From an uncultured Clostridia bacterium (GTDB lineage: Bacteria > Bacillota > Clostridia > Oscillospirales > CAG-382), in contig CALWBE010000005.1 of NCBI GenBank assembly GCA_944375955.1, forward strand, positions 1-64,000: a DNA stretch of 64,000 nt, in the 5' to 3' direction. This document shows, piece after piece, positions 52,305 to 61,413 of the stretch; position 1 is the stretch's first letter; each line of letters begins with the position of its first letter. The notes under the pieces are model-generated. The model was given only the letters and a program-made list of their open reading frames with translations. It did not search any database and was not told where the DNA came from. A program made the position numbers and the translations under genes.

Positions 52305-53618
52305 ATGGCGATCACATTCTCCGGCGGTATTCATGTTGATGGCTGCAAAGGTACAAGTACTAAACCTATAGAAGATATGCCTGCCCCTGAATTTGTAGCA
52401 CTCCCGCTTCAGCAGCATATAGGCGCGCCGGTAAAAGCCGTAGTTTCAGCGGGCGACCATGTTAAAATGGGACAAGTTATCGGACGAAATGACAATGCTC
52501 TTTCATGTCCAGTTCATGCAAGCGTTTCAGGAACAGTAGAACGGATAGAAACAAGAAATTCTTATATAGGAGCCGGTAAAACTGAATTTATAATTATTAA
52601 AAACGACGGAAATTATGACCTCTGCGAGGACATAAAACCTTTGGAAAAAAATGTTACCGATCTTACCTGTGATGAGATAGTAAATTCAGTCCGAGAAGCC
52701 GGCATATCAGGTATGGGTGGCGCAACTTTTCCTGCATATGCAAAGATTCAGTCGGCAATAGGAAAAGCAACCGAAGTCATTGTCAACTGTGCTGAATGCG
52801 AACCTTTTATTACTGCTAACCACCGTCTTTTGCTCGAACATCCTATGGATGTCATAAACGGTGTTAAAATACTTCTTATTGCACTCGGTGTACATAAAGC
52901 CACCTTTGCTATCGAAGACAACAAGAAAAATGCAGCAAAAGTTCTTGAAGAACTTGTTGCAGATGACGAAATGTTTTCGGTAAAATTACTAAAAACCAAA
53001 TATCCCCAAGGCGATGAGCGGCAGATAGTATATGCTTTAAACGGCATTGAAATACCGACGGGAAAACTTCCAGCTGATGTAGGATGCGTTATATTCAATG
53101 CTGAAACCTGCGCTTCTATATATCATGCTGTCGTTGAGGGCATGCCTCTGATTTCCAGAATAGTTACAATCGATGGAGACTGTATCGCCGAATCTAAAAA
53201 TCTGCGCATACCGCTCGGAACATCATACCGCGATATAATTGAGTTCTGCGGCGGAATAAAAGGAAATCTTTCAAAAATAATAAACGGCGGTCCTATGATG
53301 GGTACAGCGCAATGGGATCTCGATGCTACGGTAACAAAAGGTACTTCCGCGCTTTTATTTTTCTCTGATAAATATGAAAAGAAAACACAGCCATGCTGTA
53401 TTCACTGCGGAAAATGCGTTTCGGTATGTCCGATGCACCTTGAGCCTGTATATCTTTCCATGTTTTCAAAAGCATCAGTGCTTGATAAATGTTTGGATTA
53501 TAATATAATGAGCTGCATGGAATGCGGTTGCTGTTCATACATATGCCCCGGAAATGTTCCAATAGTTCAGTATATTCGAGAAGCAAAAGACAAAATAAAA
53601 GCTAAACAGAAAAAGTGA
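52305..53618 (+). CDS. rnfC: Rnf complex subunit C
   Basis: This 437-residue subunit is the NADH/flavin entry of the Rnf ferredoxin:NAD+ oxidoreductase. Motifs are GISGMGGATFPAYAKI and NCAECEPFITANHRL, and two 4Fe-4S clusters come from CCIHCGKCVSVCP and CMECGCCSYICP. An N-terminal barrel-like segment precedes. It is soluble and binds the membrane subunits. It is first in the rnfCDGEAB operon, the usual clostridial order. The ribosome site is aaagga. Confidence 0.96.
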   Translation: MAITFSGGIHVDGCKGTSTKPIEDMPAPEFVALPLQQHIGAPVKAVVSAGDHVKMGQVIGRNDNALSCPVHASVSGTVERIETRNSYIGAGKTEFIIIKNDGNYDLCEDIKPLEKNVTDLTCDEIVNSVREAGISGMGGATFPAYAKIQSAIGKATEVIVNCAECEPFITANHRLLLEHPMDVINGVKILLIALGVHKATFAIEDNKKNAAKVLEELVADDEMFSVKLLKTKYPQGDERQIVYALNGIEIPTGKLPADVGCVIFNAETCASIYHAVVEGMPLISRIVTIDGDCIAESKNLRIPLGTSYRDIIEFCGGIKGNLSKIINGGPMMGTAQWDLDATVTKGTSALLFFSDKYEKKTQPCCIHCGKCVSVCPMHLEPVYLSMFSKASVLDKCLDYNIMSCMECGCCSYICPGNVPIVQYIREAKDKIKAKQKK

Positions 53619-53641
53619 TTATATAATTGAGAGGTAATATT

Positions 53642-54619
53642 ATGGACTTTTTAAAGGTCACTTCTTCGCCTCATATGCGACATGAAGATTCTACACGAAT
53701 CATAATGATTGATGTTATTATAGCTTTATGTCCGGCTCTTATATGGGCGATATATATTTTCGGCGTCAGGGCGCTTACAATAACACTTGTGTCTGTCCTT
53801 TCGGCAGTACTGTTTGAATTTCTATACCGCCTTATTATGAAAAAAAGTCAGAGTATCGGCGATTTTTCTGCTGCGGTTACAGGAATGCTGCTTGCTTTTT
53901 CTCTTCCTGTTTCTGTTCCGCTGTGGATGCCCGTTGTCGGTTCATTTTTTGCTATTGTGATCGTAAAACAGCTTTATGGAGGAATAGGCAAAAACGTTGT
54001 GAATCCTGCACTTGCCGCTCGCGTATTTTTATTTTTGGCATTTCCTTCTGAAATGGCGGCATTTACAAAACCGTTTGAAAAGCTTCCTATATTTGCAAAT
54101 ACAGATATCATAGCAACTGCTACTCCTCTTGCCAGTCTTAAGGAAGGGACAGCCCCATCACAAAGAACTTTTGATTTATTTCTCGGAAATAACCCCGGAT
54201 GCATCGGAGAAGTTTCTGTACTTCTTCTTGCTGCCGGCGCTCTATATCTGCTGGCAAGAAAAATAATAACATGGCATATTCCGGTAGCTTATATAGCAAC
54301 CGCTGCGGTAATATCTTATATTTTCCCCGGCAGCGGCATGGACGCAGTACAGTATGTTATCTGCGAGCTGTGCACCGGCGGACTTATTCTCGGAGCTTTC
54401 TTCATGGCAACCGACTATACCACAAGTCCGGTATCTGCAAAAGGAAGAATAATTTACGGAATAGGCTGCGGACTTATCACAATGTTCATACGTATATGCG
54501 GAGGTTATCCCGAAGGAGTTTCTTTTGCTATTCTTGTAATGAACTGCCTTGCCTGGTACATAGATAAATTTACAAAACCACGTGTGTTCGGAGGTGCTAA
54601 GAAAAATGAAAAAAAATAA
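53642..54619 (+). CDS. rnfD: Rnf complex subunit D
   Basis: This 325-residue membrane subunit has about ten hydrophobic segments. The covalent FMN site lies in ATATPLASL, where a threonine carries the flavin as in NqrB. The start at 53642 follows the ribosome site gagagg; an in-frame ATG 15 bases earlier is less likely. Its end overlaps the rnfG start by 14 bases. Confidence 0.95.
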   Translation: MDFLKVTSSPHMRHEDSTRIIMIDVIIALCPALIWAIYIFGVRALTITLVSVLSAVLFEFLYRLIMKKSQSIGDFSAAVTGMLLAFSLPVSVPLWMPVVGSFFAIVIVKQLYGGIGKNVVNPALAARVFLFLAFPSEMAAFTKPFEKLPIFANTDIIATATPLASLKEGTAPSQRTFDLFLGNNPGCIGEVSVLLLAAGALYLLARKIITWHIPVAYIATAAVISYIFPGSGMDAVQYVICELCTGGLILGAFFMATDYTTSPVSAKGRIIYGIGCGLITMFIRICGGYPEGVSFAILVMNCLAWYIDKFTKPRVFGGAKKNEKK

Positions 54620-55346
54620 TTCCTCCGTTGTTTACATTTTAAATATAGCTATTCGCCTTGTCGTTATATGCGCCGTGATAGCTTTACTCGTAGCAACCGT
54701 AAACTATTATACGGCTCCTGTTATAGAAGAAAATAACCGTATCGCTACGGCAAATGCAATCTCCGCTCTCTTCGGAAATAAAGAAAATATCAGCTATGAA
54801 GAAATTAAAGATGTTTCCATTCCAGAAGATCAAATAAATACAGTCGATACAATTTACAGCGTAAAAGACTATGACGGTGTTTTTCTTGGATACAGCGTAA
54901 AATTATCTCCTACCGGATTTAAAGGTGACGTAGATCTTATTACAGCATTTGATACTGACGGATTTATTATCGGTGTTGAAATCACCTCTACAAACGACGA
55001 AACAAGCGGTATAGGAACAAAGGTCGCTTCAAAAGATTTTACAAATCAGTTTATAGAAACAGCCGACAATCAAATTTCAGATTCACCTGAAGAATATATT
55101 ATTTCAGGTGCAACTAAAACTTCAAAGCCTGTTTCGCAGTCAATCATAACTGCAAAATCAATAATATCAAAGCTTATATCAAATGCTGATAATAATGTTG
55201 AATTAACACCGAATAATAAAGTTGAAAATCCTCAGCTGAACGTTCCTGAAACAAACGTAAACAACAATGCCGAAGCTGATATTGACAATACAGGCACACT
55301 GGATGAAAATAGCTCCGAAAATACTGACGGGGAGGTTATAAATTAA
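54606..55346 (+). CDS. rnfG: Rnf complex subunit G
   Basis: This 246-residue subunit has one N-terminal membrane helix (about 10-32) and an extracytoplasmic FMN-binding domain. Covalent flavin attachment is expected at the threonine of SGATKTS. The start at 54606 follows ggaggtg, within the end of rnfD. The last 40 residues are Asn/Glu-rich, low-complexity and probably disordered. Confidence 0.95.
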   Translation: MKKNNSSVVYILNIAIRLVVICAVIALLVATVNYYTAPVIEENNRIATANAISALFGNKENISYEEIKDVSIPEDQINTVDTIYSVKDYDGVFLGYSVKLSPTGFKGDVDLITAFDTDGFIIGVEITSTNDETSGIGTKVASKDFTNQFIETADNQISDSPEEYIISGATKTSKPVSQSIITAKSIISKLISNADNNVELTPNNKVENPQLNVPETNVNNNAEADIDNTGTLDENSSENTDGEVIN

Positions 55347-55978
55347 TGATAAACATCAAAAAAATGTTTGCAAATGGAATTATAAACGAAAATCCTACTT
55401 TTGTGCAGCTCCTCGGCATGTGCCCTACTCTTGCAGTTACTACTTCTGCATTAAACGGTCTCGGAATGGGAGTTACAGTAATATTTGTTCTTACTTTGTC
55501 AAACTTCCTTATATCTTTGCTTCGCAAATTTATACCTCAGCAAGTTCGTATAGCATCATATATAGTTATTATTTCAGGCGTTGTTACGGCAATACAGCTG
55601 CTTATAAAAGCTTATTTCCCGGACCTTGACAAATCCCTTGGACTTTTTATTCCGCTTATAGTTGTTAACTGCATAATTCTTGCACGTGCAGAAGCTTTTG
55701 CCTCCAAAAATGGAATTCTGCCTTCAATATTTGACGGATTGTTTATGGGACTCGGCTTTACAATAGCTCTTACAATTCTCGGTATTGTCCGCGAACTTTT
55801 GGGCGCCGGTACTATTTTCGGTTTTGATATTCTTCTAAGATTCGGATATACACCGATATTATTCTTTATATTGCCTGCCGGAGCTTTTATCACGCTTGGA
55901 GTACTTATAGCAGCAGTTAATTCGATTCGTCAAAAGGCTGCCGAATGCAAAAGAAAGAAGGAGGCTGAAAAATCATGA
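55346..55978 (+). CDS. rnfE: Rnf complex subunit E
   Basis: This 210-residue membrane protein has six hydrophobic segments and is a homologue of RnfA. NPTFVQLLGMCPTLAVTTSALNG with its conserved cysteine probably helps to bind the intramembrane FeS centre shared with RnfA. It overlaps rnfG and rnfA by one and four bases. Confidence 0.96.
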   Translation: MINIKKMFANGIINENPTFVQLLGMCPTLAVTTSALNGLGMGVTVIFVLTLSNFLISLLRKFIPQQVRIASYIVIISGVVTAIQLLIKAYFPDLDKSLGLFIPLIVVNCIILARAEAFASKNGILPSIFDGLFMGLGFTIALTILGIVRELLGAGTIFGFDILLRFGYTPILFFILPAGAFITLGVLIAAVNSIRQKAAECKRKKEAEKS

Positions 55979-56559
55979 GTATTTCAGCTATACTGTCTCT
56001 GATAGTTACAGCTATTCTCGCTGAAAATTATATTTTTTCCAAATTTCTCGGCTGCTGTCCTTTCCTTGGACTTTCAGAAAATCCTTCAAATGCCCTTGGC
56101 ATGGGGTGTGCGGTCACTTTCGTAATGACTCTGTCATCACTTATAACAAGCCTTATAAACAAATATATACTCATAGCTTTTGATCTCGAATATCTGCAAA
56201 CTATCGCATTTATTCTTGTTATTGCAGCGCTTGTTCAGCTTATAGAAATGTTTCTTAAAAAATCAGTTCCTGCGCTTTATTCTGCGCTCGGAATATATCT
56301 TCCGCTTATCACAACCAACTGCGCTATACTTGGTGCTGCTCTGCTGTGTGTTCAAAGCGGATATGATCCGTTGACCTCTACTATCTATGGCTTTGCCTCC
56401 GGGCTTGGATTTACTCTTGCAATAGTAGTATTTGCCGGGGTACGCGAAAAAGTCGCTTTTGCGGATATTCCTAAATCTTTTGCCGGATTCCCGATTGCTC
56501 TTGTTACCGCAGGTCTTCTTGCGATGGCTTTTGCAGGTTTCTCGGGGATTTCCGTTTAA
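55975..56559 (+). CDS. rnfA: Rnf complex subunit A
   Basis: This 194-residue membrane protein has six hydrophobic segments. The segment ENYIFSKFLGCCPFLGLSENP contains the conserved cysteine of the intramembrane cluster, and TNCAILGAALL the second. It pairs with RnfE in inverted topology. Confidence 0.96.
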   Translation: MSISAILSLIVTAILAENYIFSKFLGCCPFLGLSENPSNALGMGCAVTFVMTLSSLITSLINKYILIAFDLEYLQTIAFILVIAALVQLIEMFLKKSVPALYSALGIYLPLITTNCAILGAALLCVQSGYDPLTSTIYGFASGLGFTLAIVVFAGVREKVAFADIPKSFAGFPIALVTAGLLAMAFAGFSGISV

Positions 56560-56613
56560 AATTTATTTTCTCGCGTTCACGCCAGTAGCTAAGAAAGGAT
56601 ATAGGTATTTTAA

Positions 56614-57483
56614 ATGACTCAGATATTAACCGCTTTCGGCTGGTTTGCCGCAATTGCAGCGGTCCTCGGAATAATACTTGCTGCGGCATCAAAAATTTTC
56701 TTTGTAAAGACAGATGAGCGTATTGAAAAAATAAAAGAGTGCCTACCCGGTGCAAACTGCGGAGGCTGCGGATATGCCGGATGTGAAGCTTTAGCGTGTG
56801 CTATCGCTAAAGGTGAAGCTCCGGTTAACGCATGCAACAGCTGTTCTGACGAAGATATAAAAAATATATCTAAAATTATGGGAATTTCAGAAGATATCAA
56901 AACAGTTCGCATGAGAGCACAGGTTATGTGCTCAGGCACAAAAGATCTCGCCAAGAAAAAATATATCTATGAAGGTGTATCCGACTGCGTCGCCGCTAAC
57001 CGTCTTTCGGGCGGAGACAAAGTTTGTCCCAACGGCTGCATTGGCTTGGGCACCTGTGTTGCAGCATGCAAGTTCGATGCTATTAGAATAATCAACGGCG
57101 TCGCAGCAATAGATTATGAAAAATGCAGATCTTGCGGCGCCTGCGTTTCCGCATGTCCTAAAAAGCTGATACGCCTTGTTCCTGAAAATATTCCCTATTG
57201 GGTAGGATGTATGTCGGCAGACAAAGGGGCTATTACACGTTCTTACTGTGATGCGGGTTGTATCGGATGTAAATTATGTGAGAAAAACTGCGAATCCGGT
57301 GCAATAAAGGTTACAAACAATGTCGCTGAGATAGATTATACAAAATGCGTCGGCTGCGGTAAATGCGAAAGTGTTTGTCCAAGAAAAATAATATGGTCTG
57401 CATATAAAAAAGCCTCAGTTGAAACTGCAGAACCGGCAAACCCGGAAAGTATTAAATCACCGGCCGAAACAGATGTAAAGTAA
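56614..57483 (+). CDS. rnfB: Rnf complex subunit B
   Basis: This 289-residue subunit accepts electrons from ferredoxin. It has an N-terminal membrane helix (about 8-28), a cluster motif CLPGANCGGCGYAGC, and several ferredoxin-type 4Fe-4S motifs downstream (for example CRSCGACVSACP, CIGCKLCEKNC and CVGCGKCESVCP). A Pro/Glu-rich tail ends the protein. With the other subunits it couples ferredoxin oxidation to NAD+ reduction and Na+ or H+ export. Confidence 0.96.
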   Translation: MTQILTAFGWFAAIAAVLGIILAAASKIFFVKTDERIEKIKECLPGANCGGCGYAGCEALACAIAKGEAPVNACNSCSDEDIKNISKIMGISEDIKTVRMRAQVMCSGTKDLAKKKYIYEGVSDCVAANRLSGGDKVCPNGCIGLGTCVAACKFDAIRIINGVAAIDYEKCRSCGACVSACPKKLIRLVPENIPYWVGCMSADKGAITRSYCDAGCIGCKLCEKNCESGAIKVTNNVAEIDYTKCVGCGKCESVCPRKIIWSAYKKASVETAEPANPESIKSPAETDVK

Positions 57484-57495
57484 ATACAATACGGC

Positions 57496-57540
57496 AAAAC
57501 AGCGGTCTTATAAAATTTATAAGACCGCTGTTTTTTATTT
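57496..57540 (+). terminator. Intrinsic terminator of the rnf operon
   Basis: AAAACAGCGGTCTTATAAA (57496-57514) pairs perfectly with the following complement, which merges into TTTTTTATTTTT. Confidence 0.9.
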
Positions 57541-57605
57541 TTACATATTTTATTCTAATAACCGCAGTTTATTACTATACGAAATAATTAGATCGATTTT
57601 TAAAA

Positions 57606-57650
57606 TAAAAGCGCACCACAAACAATTAAATTTATGCTGCGCCTTTTCAT
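57606..57650 (-). terminator. Probable terminator of the acidic CD1247-type gene
   Basis: An imperfect hairpin pairs AAAGCGCA with TGCGCCTTT across an AT-rich loop, 40 bases after the leftward gene. T-rich sequence follows on the minus strand. Confidence 0.6.
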
Positions 57651-57688
57651 ATAGAATTTAATACAGTACAAAATACTGCCGATGTAAT

Positions 57689-58027
57689 TTATTTGTCCTG
57701 ACCACATGTAGAGCAATCATCATTGCAGTCTATACAGCATTCCGGCATATCTTCTTCGTCGTCATCTTCATCATATTCGTCGAAGTCTTCTCCGCCGTCG
57801 TCATCGTCACCGTAAAGATCTGCTTCAACCGCTCCCAAATCTTCGTCAAGTTCATCGGCGAAATCGTAAAGAGTATCAAGGTCGTCCTCAATTTCGGAAA
57901 CCTCTGTAGTAAGATCGCCGAGAATGTCAACAATGAGAGAAAGCAGCTTGCCCTCTTTTGTAGTAGTATCATATTCCATGCCTTCCATAACACCTTTAAG
58001 ATGTGCAACCTTTTCTGCTGTTGTCAT
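57689..58027 (-). CDS. Acidic CD1247-N-terminal-domain protein
   Basis: This 112-residue protein starts with the segment AEKVAHLKGVMEGMEYDTTTKEGKLL, typical of the clostridial family named after C. difficile CD1247. A coiled-coil-like acidic part follows, then a run of about 30 mostly Asp/Glu residues. The C-terminus has six cysteines in the pattern CC, CxxxxC, CxxC, perhaps a metal-binding knuckle. Function unknown. It lies just downstream of efp on the same strand. Confidence 0.82.
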   Translation of the reverse strand: MTTAEKVAHLKGVMEGMEYDTTTKEGKLLSLIVDILGDLTTEVSEIEDDLDTLYDFADELDEDLGAVEADLYGDDDDGGEDFDEYDEDDDEEDMPECCIDCNDDCSTCGQDK

Positions 58028-58062
58028 AAACCACGCCTCACTTTCTAAATACTGTTTATTTT

Positions 58063-58629
58063 TTATTTATTTGTTACTCTTTCGAGATATTCGCTTGTTC
58101 TTGTATCGATCTTTAAAACATCGCCTATGTTTATAAAAAGAGGAACCTTTATCTCGGCACCTGTTTCAAGAGTAGCCGGCTTAGATGCGCCTGTAGCTGT
58201 ATCTCCCTTAAATCCGGGTTCTGTCTCAGTAACTTCAAGCTCAACAAAAATCGGAGGTTCTACTGCAAATACGTTTCCTTTATATGATACTATCTTGCAA
58301 TTGACGTTCTCTTTTACAAACTTAAAGTTATCTGACAGCTTATCAGCACTTATCGGAATCTGTTCAAAACTTTCAAGATCCATAAAGTAATAAAGATCTC
58401 CGTCGTTATAAAGATACTGCATATCTTTTCTTTCTACATATGCCTGCTGTACTTTGGCTGTGGGATTGTAAGTTTTTTCAATTACAGATCCGGTAATAAC
58501 ATTGCGAAGCTTGGTACGGACAAATGCCGCGCCCTTACCCGGCTTTACATGCTGAAATTCAACAACCTGAAGCACCTGGCCGTCCTCTTCAAAGGTTACG
58601 CCGTTTCTGAAATCGCCTGCTGAAATCAT
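58063..58629 (-). CDS. efp: Translation elongation factor P
   Basis: This 188-residue protein is EF-P, which relieves ribosome stalling at polyproline. The KOW-like N-terminal domain holds the functional loop with lysine in [14 protein letters not shown], and two OB domains follow, ending with the signature [17 protein letters not shown]. It is the standard length. It lies downstream of the M24 peptidase gene, the common clostridial pairing. Confidence 0.97.
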   Translation of the reverse strand: MISAGDFRNGVTFEEDGQVLQVVEFQHVKPGKGAAFVRTKLRNVITGSVIEKTYNPTAKVQQAYVERKDMQYLYNDGDLYYFMDLESFEQIPISADKLSDNFKFVKENVNCKIVSYKGNVFAVEPPIFVELEVTETEPGFKGDTATGASKPATLETGAEIKVPLFINIGDVLKIDTRTSEYLERVTNK

Positions 58630-58706
58630 TTATGTTTCCTCCAAAAAAATATTATATACCTTACACCGTTATACTACGGCAAATTTTACCTTGTGGTAAA
58701 AATGTA

Positions 58707-59798
58707 TTACTTTAATATTATAATCTCTTTTGTACTATTTGTCAAGTTTTTATATCCATTTTCAGTTAAAAATACTACGTCTTCTATCCGCACTCCGCAT
58801 TTCCCTTCAATATATATCCCCGGTTCCACACTAACAACAGCTCCTGCCGGAACCTTCTCTTTCTCTGACGGACTGAAATTCGGCGATTCATGTATCTCAA
58901 GTCCCAAAGAATGTCCGGTGCTATGCCCGAAACAACCTTGATATCCCGCAGAATATATAACTTCGCGCGCTGCCGCATCAACATCTCTTCCGTTTACATT
59001 TCCCGTTATCCTTGAAAATGCAGCCTCCTGCGCTTTAAGAACAGTATCATATATCTTTATCATCTCTACGTTAGGCTTTCCGACACATAATGTACGAGTC
59101 ATATCAGAACAATATCCGTCAAATCGAGCGCCGAAATCAAGCGTTAAAAAACCGTCTGAAACGACAGTCTCGTCAGGTTCTCCGTGCGGCATCGAACTTT
59201 TTCTGCCCGAAACGCATATAGTATCAAATGCTAATCCGTCAGCTCCGTTTTTACGCATATAATATTCCAGTTCAAGTGCGATATCTCTTTCTCTCATTCC
59301 GCGCTTAATATACGATACTATATAAGAAAAAGCCTTATCTGTTATTTCCTGTGCTTTTATCATTCTTTCAAGCTCATATTGGTCTTTTACTGCTCGCTGC
59401 TTGTCTATAAGTCCTCCTGCCGGAATAAATTCTATTTCATTAAATTCTTCACGCAATATGCAAAACTCGCTGCATGTCATATGCCGGTCTTCATAAATAA
59501 GCTTTGAGATTTTTTCTTCGGAAAGTATCGGCTCTATAAGATCCTTTCTTTTTTTGTCTATTTCTCTAATATTTACAAGCTTTGAAATTTTTCCTTCTTG
59601 CTGAAGATTTTTCGCCTTTTCATAATATCTGAAATCAAGAAATAACTCGCACCGTCCTGATGAAATATACCCAAAACCGGCAGTGGAACAAAAATTGTAT
59701 ACATATCTTCTCGTAATATCGGATGTAATAAGCAATGCTATGTCTTTTTCTGAAATACTTTCCATTACCTTCTCTATACGTCTGTCAAGATATTTCAT
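58707..59798 (-). CDS. M24 family aminopeptidase P-like peptidase
   Basis: This 363-residue protein has an N-terminal creatinase-like domain (1-125) and a pita-bread metallopeptidase domain. Metal ligands appear in LDFGARFDGYCSDMTRTL (two Asp), GHSTGHSLGLEIHE (His), VEPGIYI (Glu) and RIEDVVFLTENG (Glu). It is probably a cytoplasmic Xaa-Pro aminopeptidase or dipeptidase and lies directly upstream of efp. Confidence 0.95.
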   Translation of the reverse strand: MKYLDRRIEKVMESISEKDIALLITSDITRRYVYNFCSTAGFGYISSGRCELFLDFRYYEKAKNLQQEGKISKLVNIREIDKKRKDLIEPILSEEKISKLIYEDRHMTCSEFCILREEFNEIEFIPAGGLIDKQRAVKDQYELERMIKAQEITDKAFSYIVSYIKRGMRERDIALELEYYMRKNGADGLAFDTICVSGRKSSMPHGEPDETVVSDGFLTLDFGARFDGYCSDMTRTLCVGKPNVEMIKIYDTVLKAQEAAFSRITGNVNGRDVDAAAREVIYSAGYQGCFGHSTGHSLGLEIHESPNFSPSEKEKVPAGAVVSVEPGIYIEGKCGVRIEDVVFLTENGYKNLTNSTKEIIILK

Positions 59799-59803
59799 TT
59801 AAA

Positions 59804-60676
59804 TCATCCCCGTTCATTTTTTATTCGGAAATATTCATTTTTCATTGCAAGCGCATCTTCTGCCTGTGTTCCGTCAGATTCACATATTATTGTAGGACTT
59901 ACTCCTATTTCGGATATCGTTTTCATGAGCGGCTCAAAATCTGGTCCGTATGTGCTGTCGGTAAATGTAAGATGCCTTTTTTCCCCTCCCGCAGTATACT
60001 CTATCTTGGAAAAATGACAGTGCAGATCCTCAGCTATTTCTGCCCCGCATATATCAGATACTGTGTCAAAAATTCTTTTATAATCATCAGAGGACGCAAA
60101 AACCCCTCCTCGCTCACGCGCGTTCATATGACCAAAATCTATGACCGGAACAACCGTAGAATCTACGCTGCACATCGCAAGTACTTCTTCTAAAGTTCCC
60201 AGCTGATTTACCTTTCCCATAGTCTCTATGCCAAGTTTAAATCCATAAAGATCGTTTTCCGACAAAATGTTCAATGCGTGAAAAATGGCTTCTTTAGCAT
60301 ATTCTACAGCAATTTTCCTGTCAAGCTTTGCCGTACTTCCTGCATGTATTACCATAAGTTCTCCGCCCATAGCTGCAAGAGCCTGGGCTGACGCTAATAT
60401 GTATTTTGAACTTCCTTTTCTTTTTTCCTCATCTACCGATGACAATGATATATAATACGGCGCATGAATGGAAAGCTTTATGCCGTATTTTTTTGCCTCC
60501 TCGCCGATCTTTCTGAAAGTTTCCGCCGACGCTGAAACACCGTTTCCGGCTTCATACTCATATGCGTCAAGACCGATTTCGCTTATATATTTCGGAGCAT
60601 CTATCGTACTTTTATAACCCGCGGCATAAAAGCTGTCGCTGTTTCCTCCCGGACCGAAAAGTGCTTTTTTATTCAT
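59804..60676 (-). CDS. Endonuclease IV-like TIM-barrel protein
   Basis: This 290-residue protein resembles endonuclease IV (Nfo), which cleaves DNA at abasic sites with three zinc ions. Ligand-like segments are LSIHAPYYIS, VIHAGST, LGIETMG, VIDFGHMNAR and DLHCHFSKIEY. The sequence has the GPGG opening and length of the family, but the HCHFSK part departs from the HLNDSK of classical Nfo, so it may be a paralogue. It lies 5 bases upstream of the M24 gene. Confidence 0.82.
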   Translation of the reverse strand: MNKKALFGPGGNSDSFYAAGYKSTIDAPKYISEIGLDAYEYEAGNGVSASAETFRKIGEEAKKYGIKLSIHAPYYISLSSVDEEKRKGSSKYILASAQALAAMGGELMVIHAGSTAKLDRKIAVEYAKEAIFHALNILSENDLYGFKLGIETMGKVNQLGTLEEVLAMCSVDSTVVPVIDFGHMNARERGGVFASSDDYKRIFDTVSDICGAEIAEDLHCHFSKIEYTAGGEKRHLTFTDSTYGPDFEPLMKTISEIGVSPTIICESDGTQAEDALAMKNEYFRIKNERG

Positions 60677-60705
60677 CTTATATTATTTCCTTCTCCTGTA
60701 TCTTA

Positions 60706-61206
60706 TTATTTTTTATTTCTGTGCAAATATAAAGCTAAAAACGGAATTTCCAATTTTCTTTTTAATTTGAAAAACACACTTTGCTTATCCTTTATCGGAT
60801 AAACAAATACTGCCGGGCAACCGGCAAAATGAGCAGCTAAAACATCGGTAAAAATCTGATCGCCTACAGCTGCGCATTGATTTGGCTCAAGTTTTCTTTT
60901 CCGCATGGCTTCCCGGTAATATTTAATTCGCGGTTTTGACGCCCCGGCATAATAACAGTAACCTGTCTTCTCCGCGTATTTTTTTACCCTATCCTCTTTA
61001 TTGTTTGATATGAAAACAATATCTATACCGTTATCAGCAACAAGCTTAAACCACTTTTTATTTTCTTCAGTAGGGTATTCATCATCATATGTAACAAGGG
61101 TATTGTCAATATCAAGCAGAAGCAGCCGAATCCCTTTATCAGTGAAATATTTAATAGGAATTTCATATACGGTTTTACATACGAGATCAGGTATTAAAAG
61201 TGCCAT
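60706..61206 (-). CDS. YqeG family HAD phosphatase
   Basis: This 166-residue protein has the HAD nucleophile LLLDIDNTLV, motif II VFISNNKE and motif III/IV around AVGDQIFTDVLAA, as in YqeG and the mitochondrial PGP phosphatase GEP4. The start at 61206 follows ggagaaag. A second in-frame ATG at 61281, also with a good ribosome site (aaaggatc), would add 25 hydrophobic residues, giving a possible membrane-anchored form. It may hydrolyse phosphatidylglycerol phosphate or nucleotides. Confidence 0.87.
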   Translation of the reverse strand: MALLIPDLVCKTVYEIPIKYFTDKGIRLLLLDIDNTLVTYDDEYPTEENKKWFKLVADNGIDIVFISNNKEDRVKKYAEKTGYCYYAGASKPRIKYYREAMRKRKLEPNQCAAVGDQIFTDVLAAHFAGCPAVFVYPIKDKQSVFFKLKRKLEIPFLALYLHRNKK

Positions 61207-61413
61207 ACTTTCTCCAAAAATAAAAATTAAAGCGGGCCGCGGCATAAAAACGAAAATAAGCAACGCGAATATATTCCGCATGTAGATCCTTTCTTACCGG
61301 AAAACTTGAATACCCATAAAAAAGAACTTTCATATGCCTAAAAAGCTTAAATGCAGCAGCCCGATACATAGTCTGACTATAATTAGGATGTAAATCCTAT
61401 TTTTTTAAAAATT

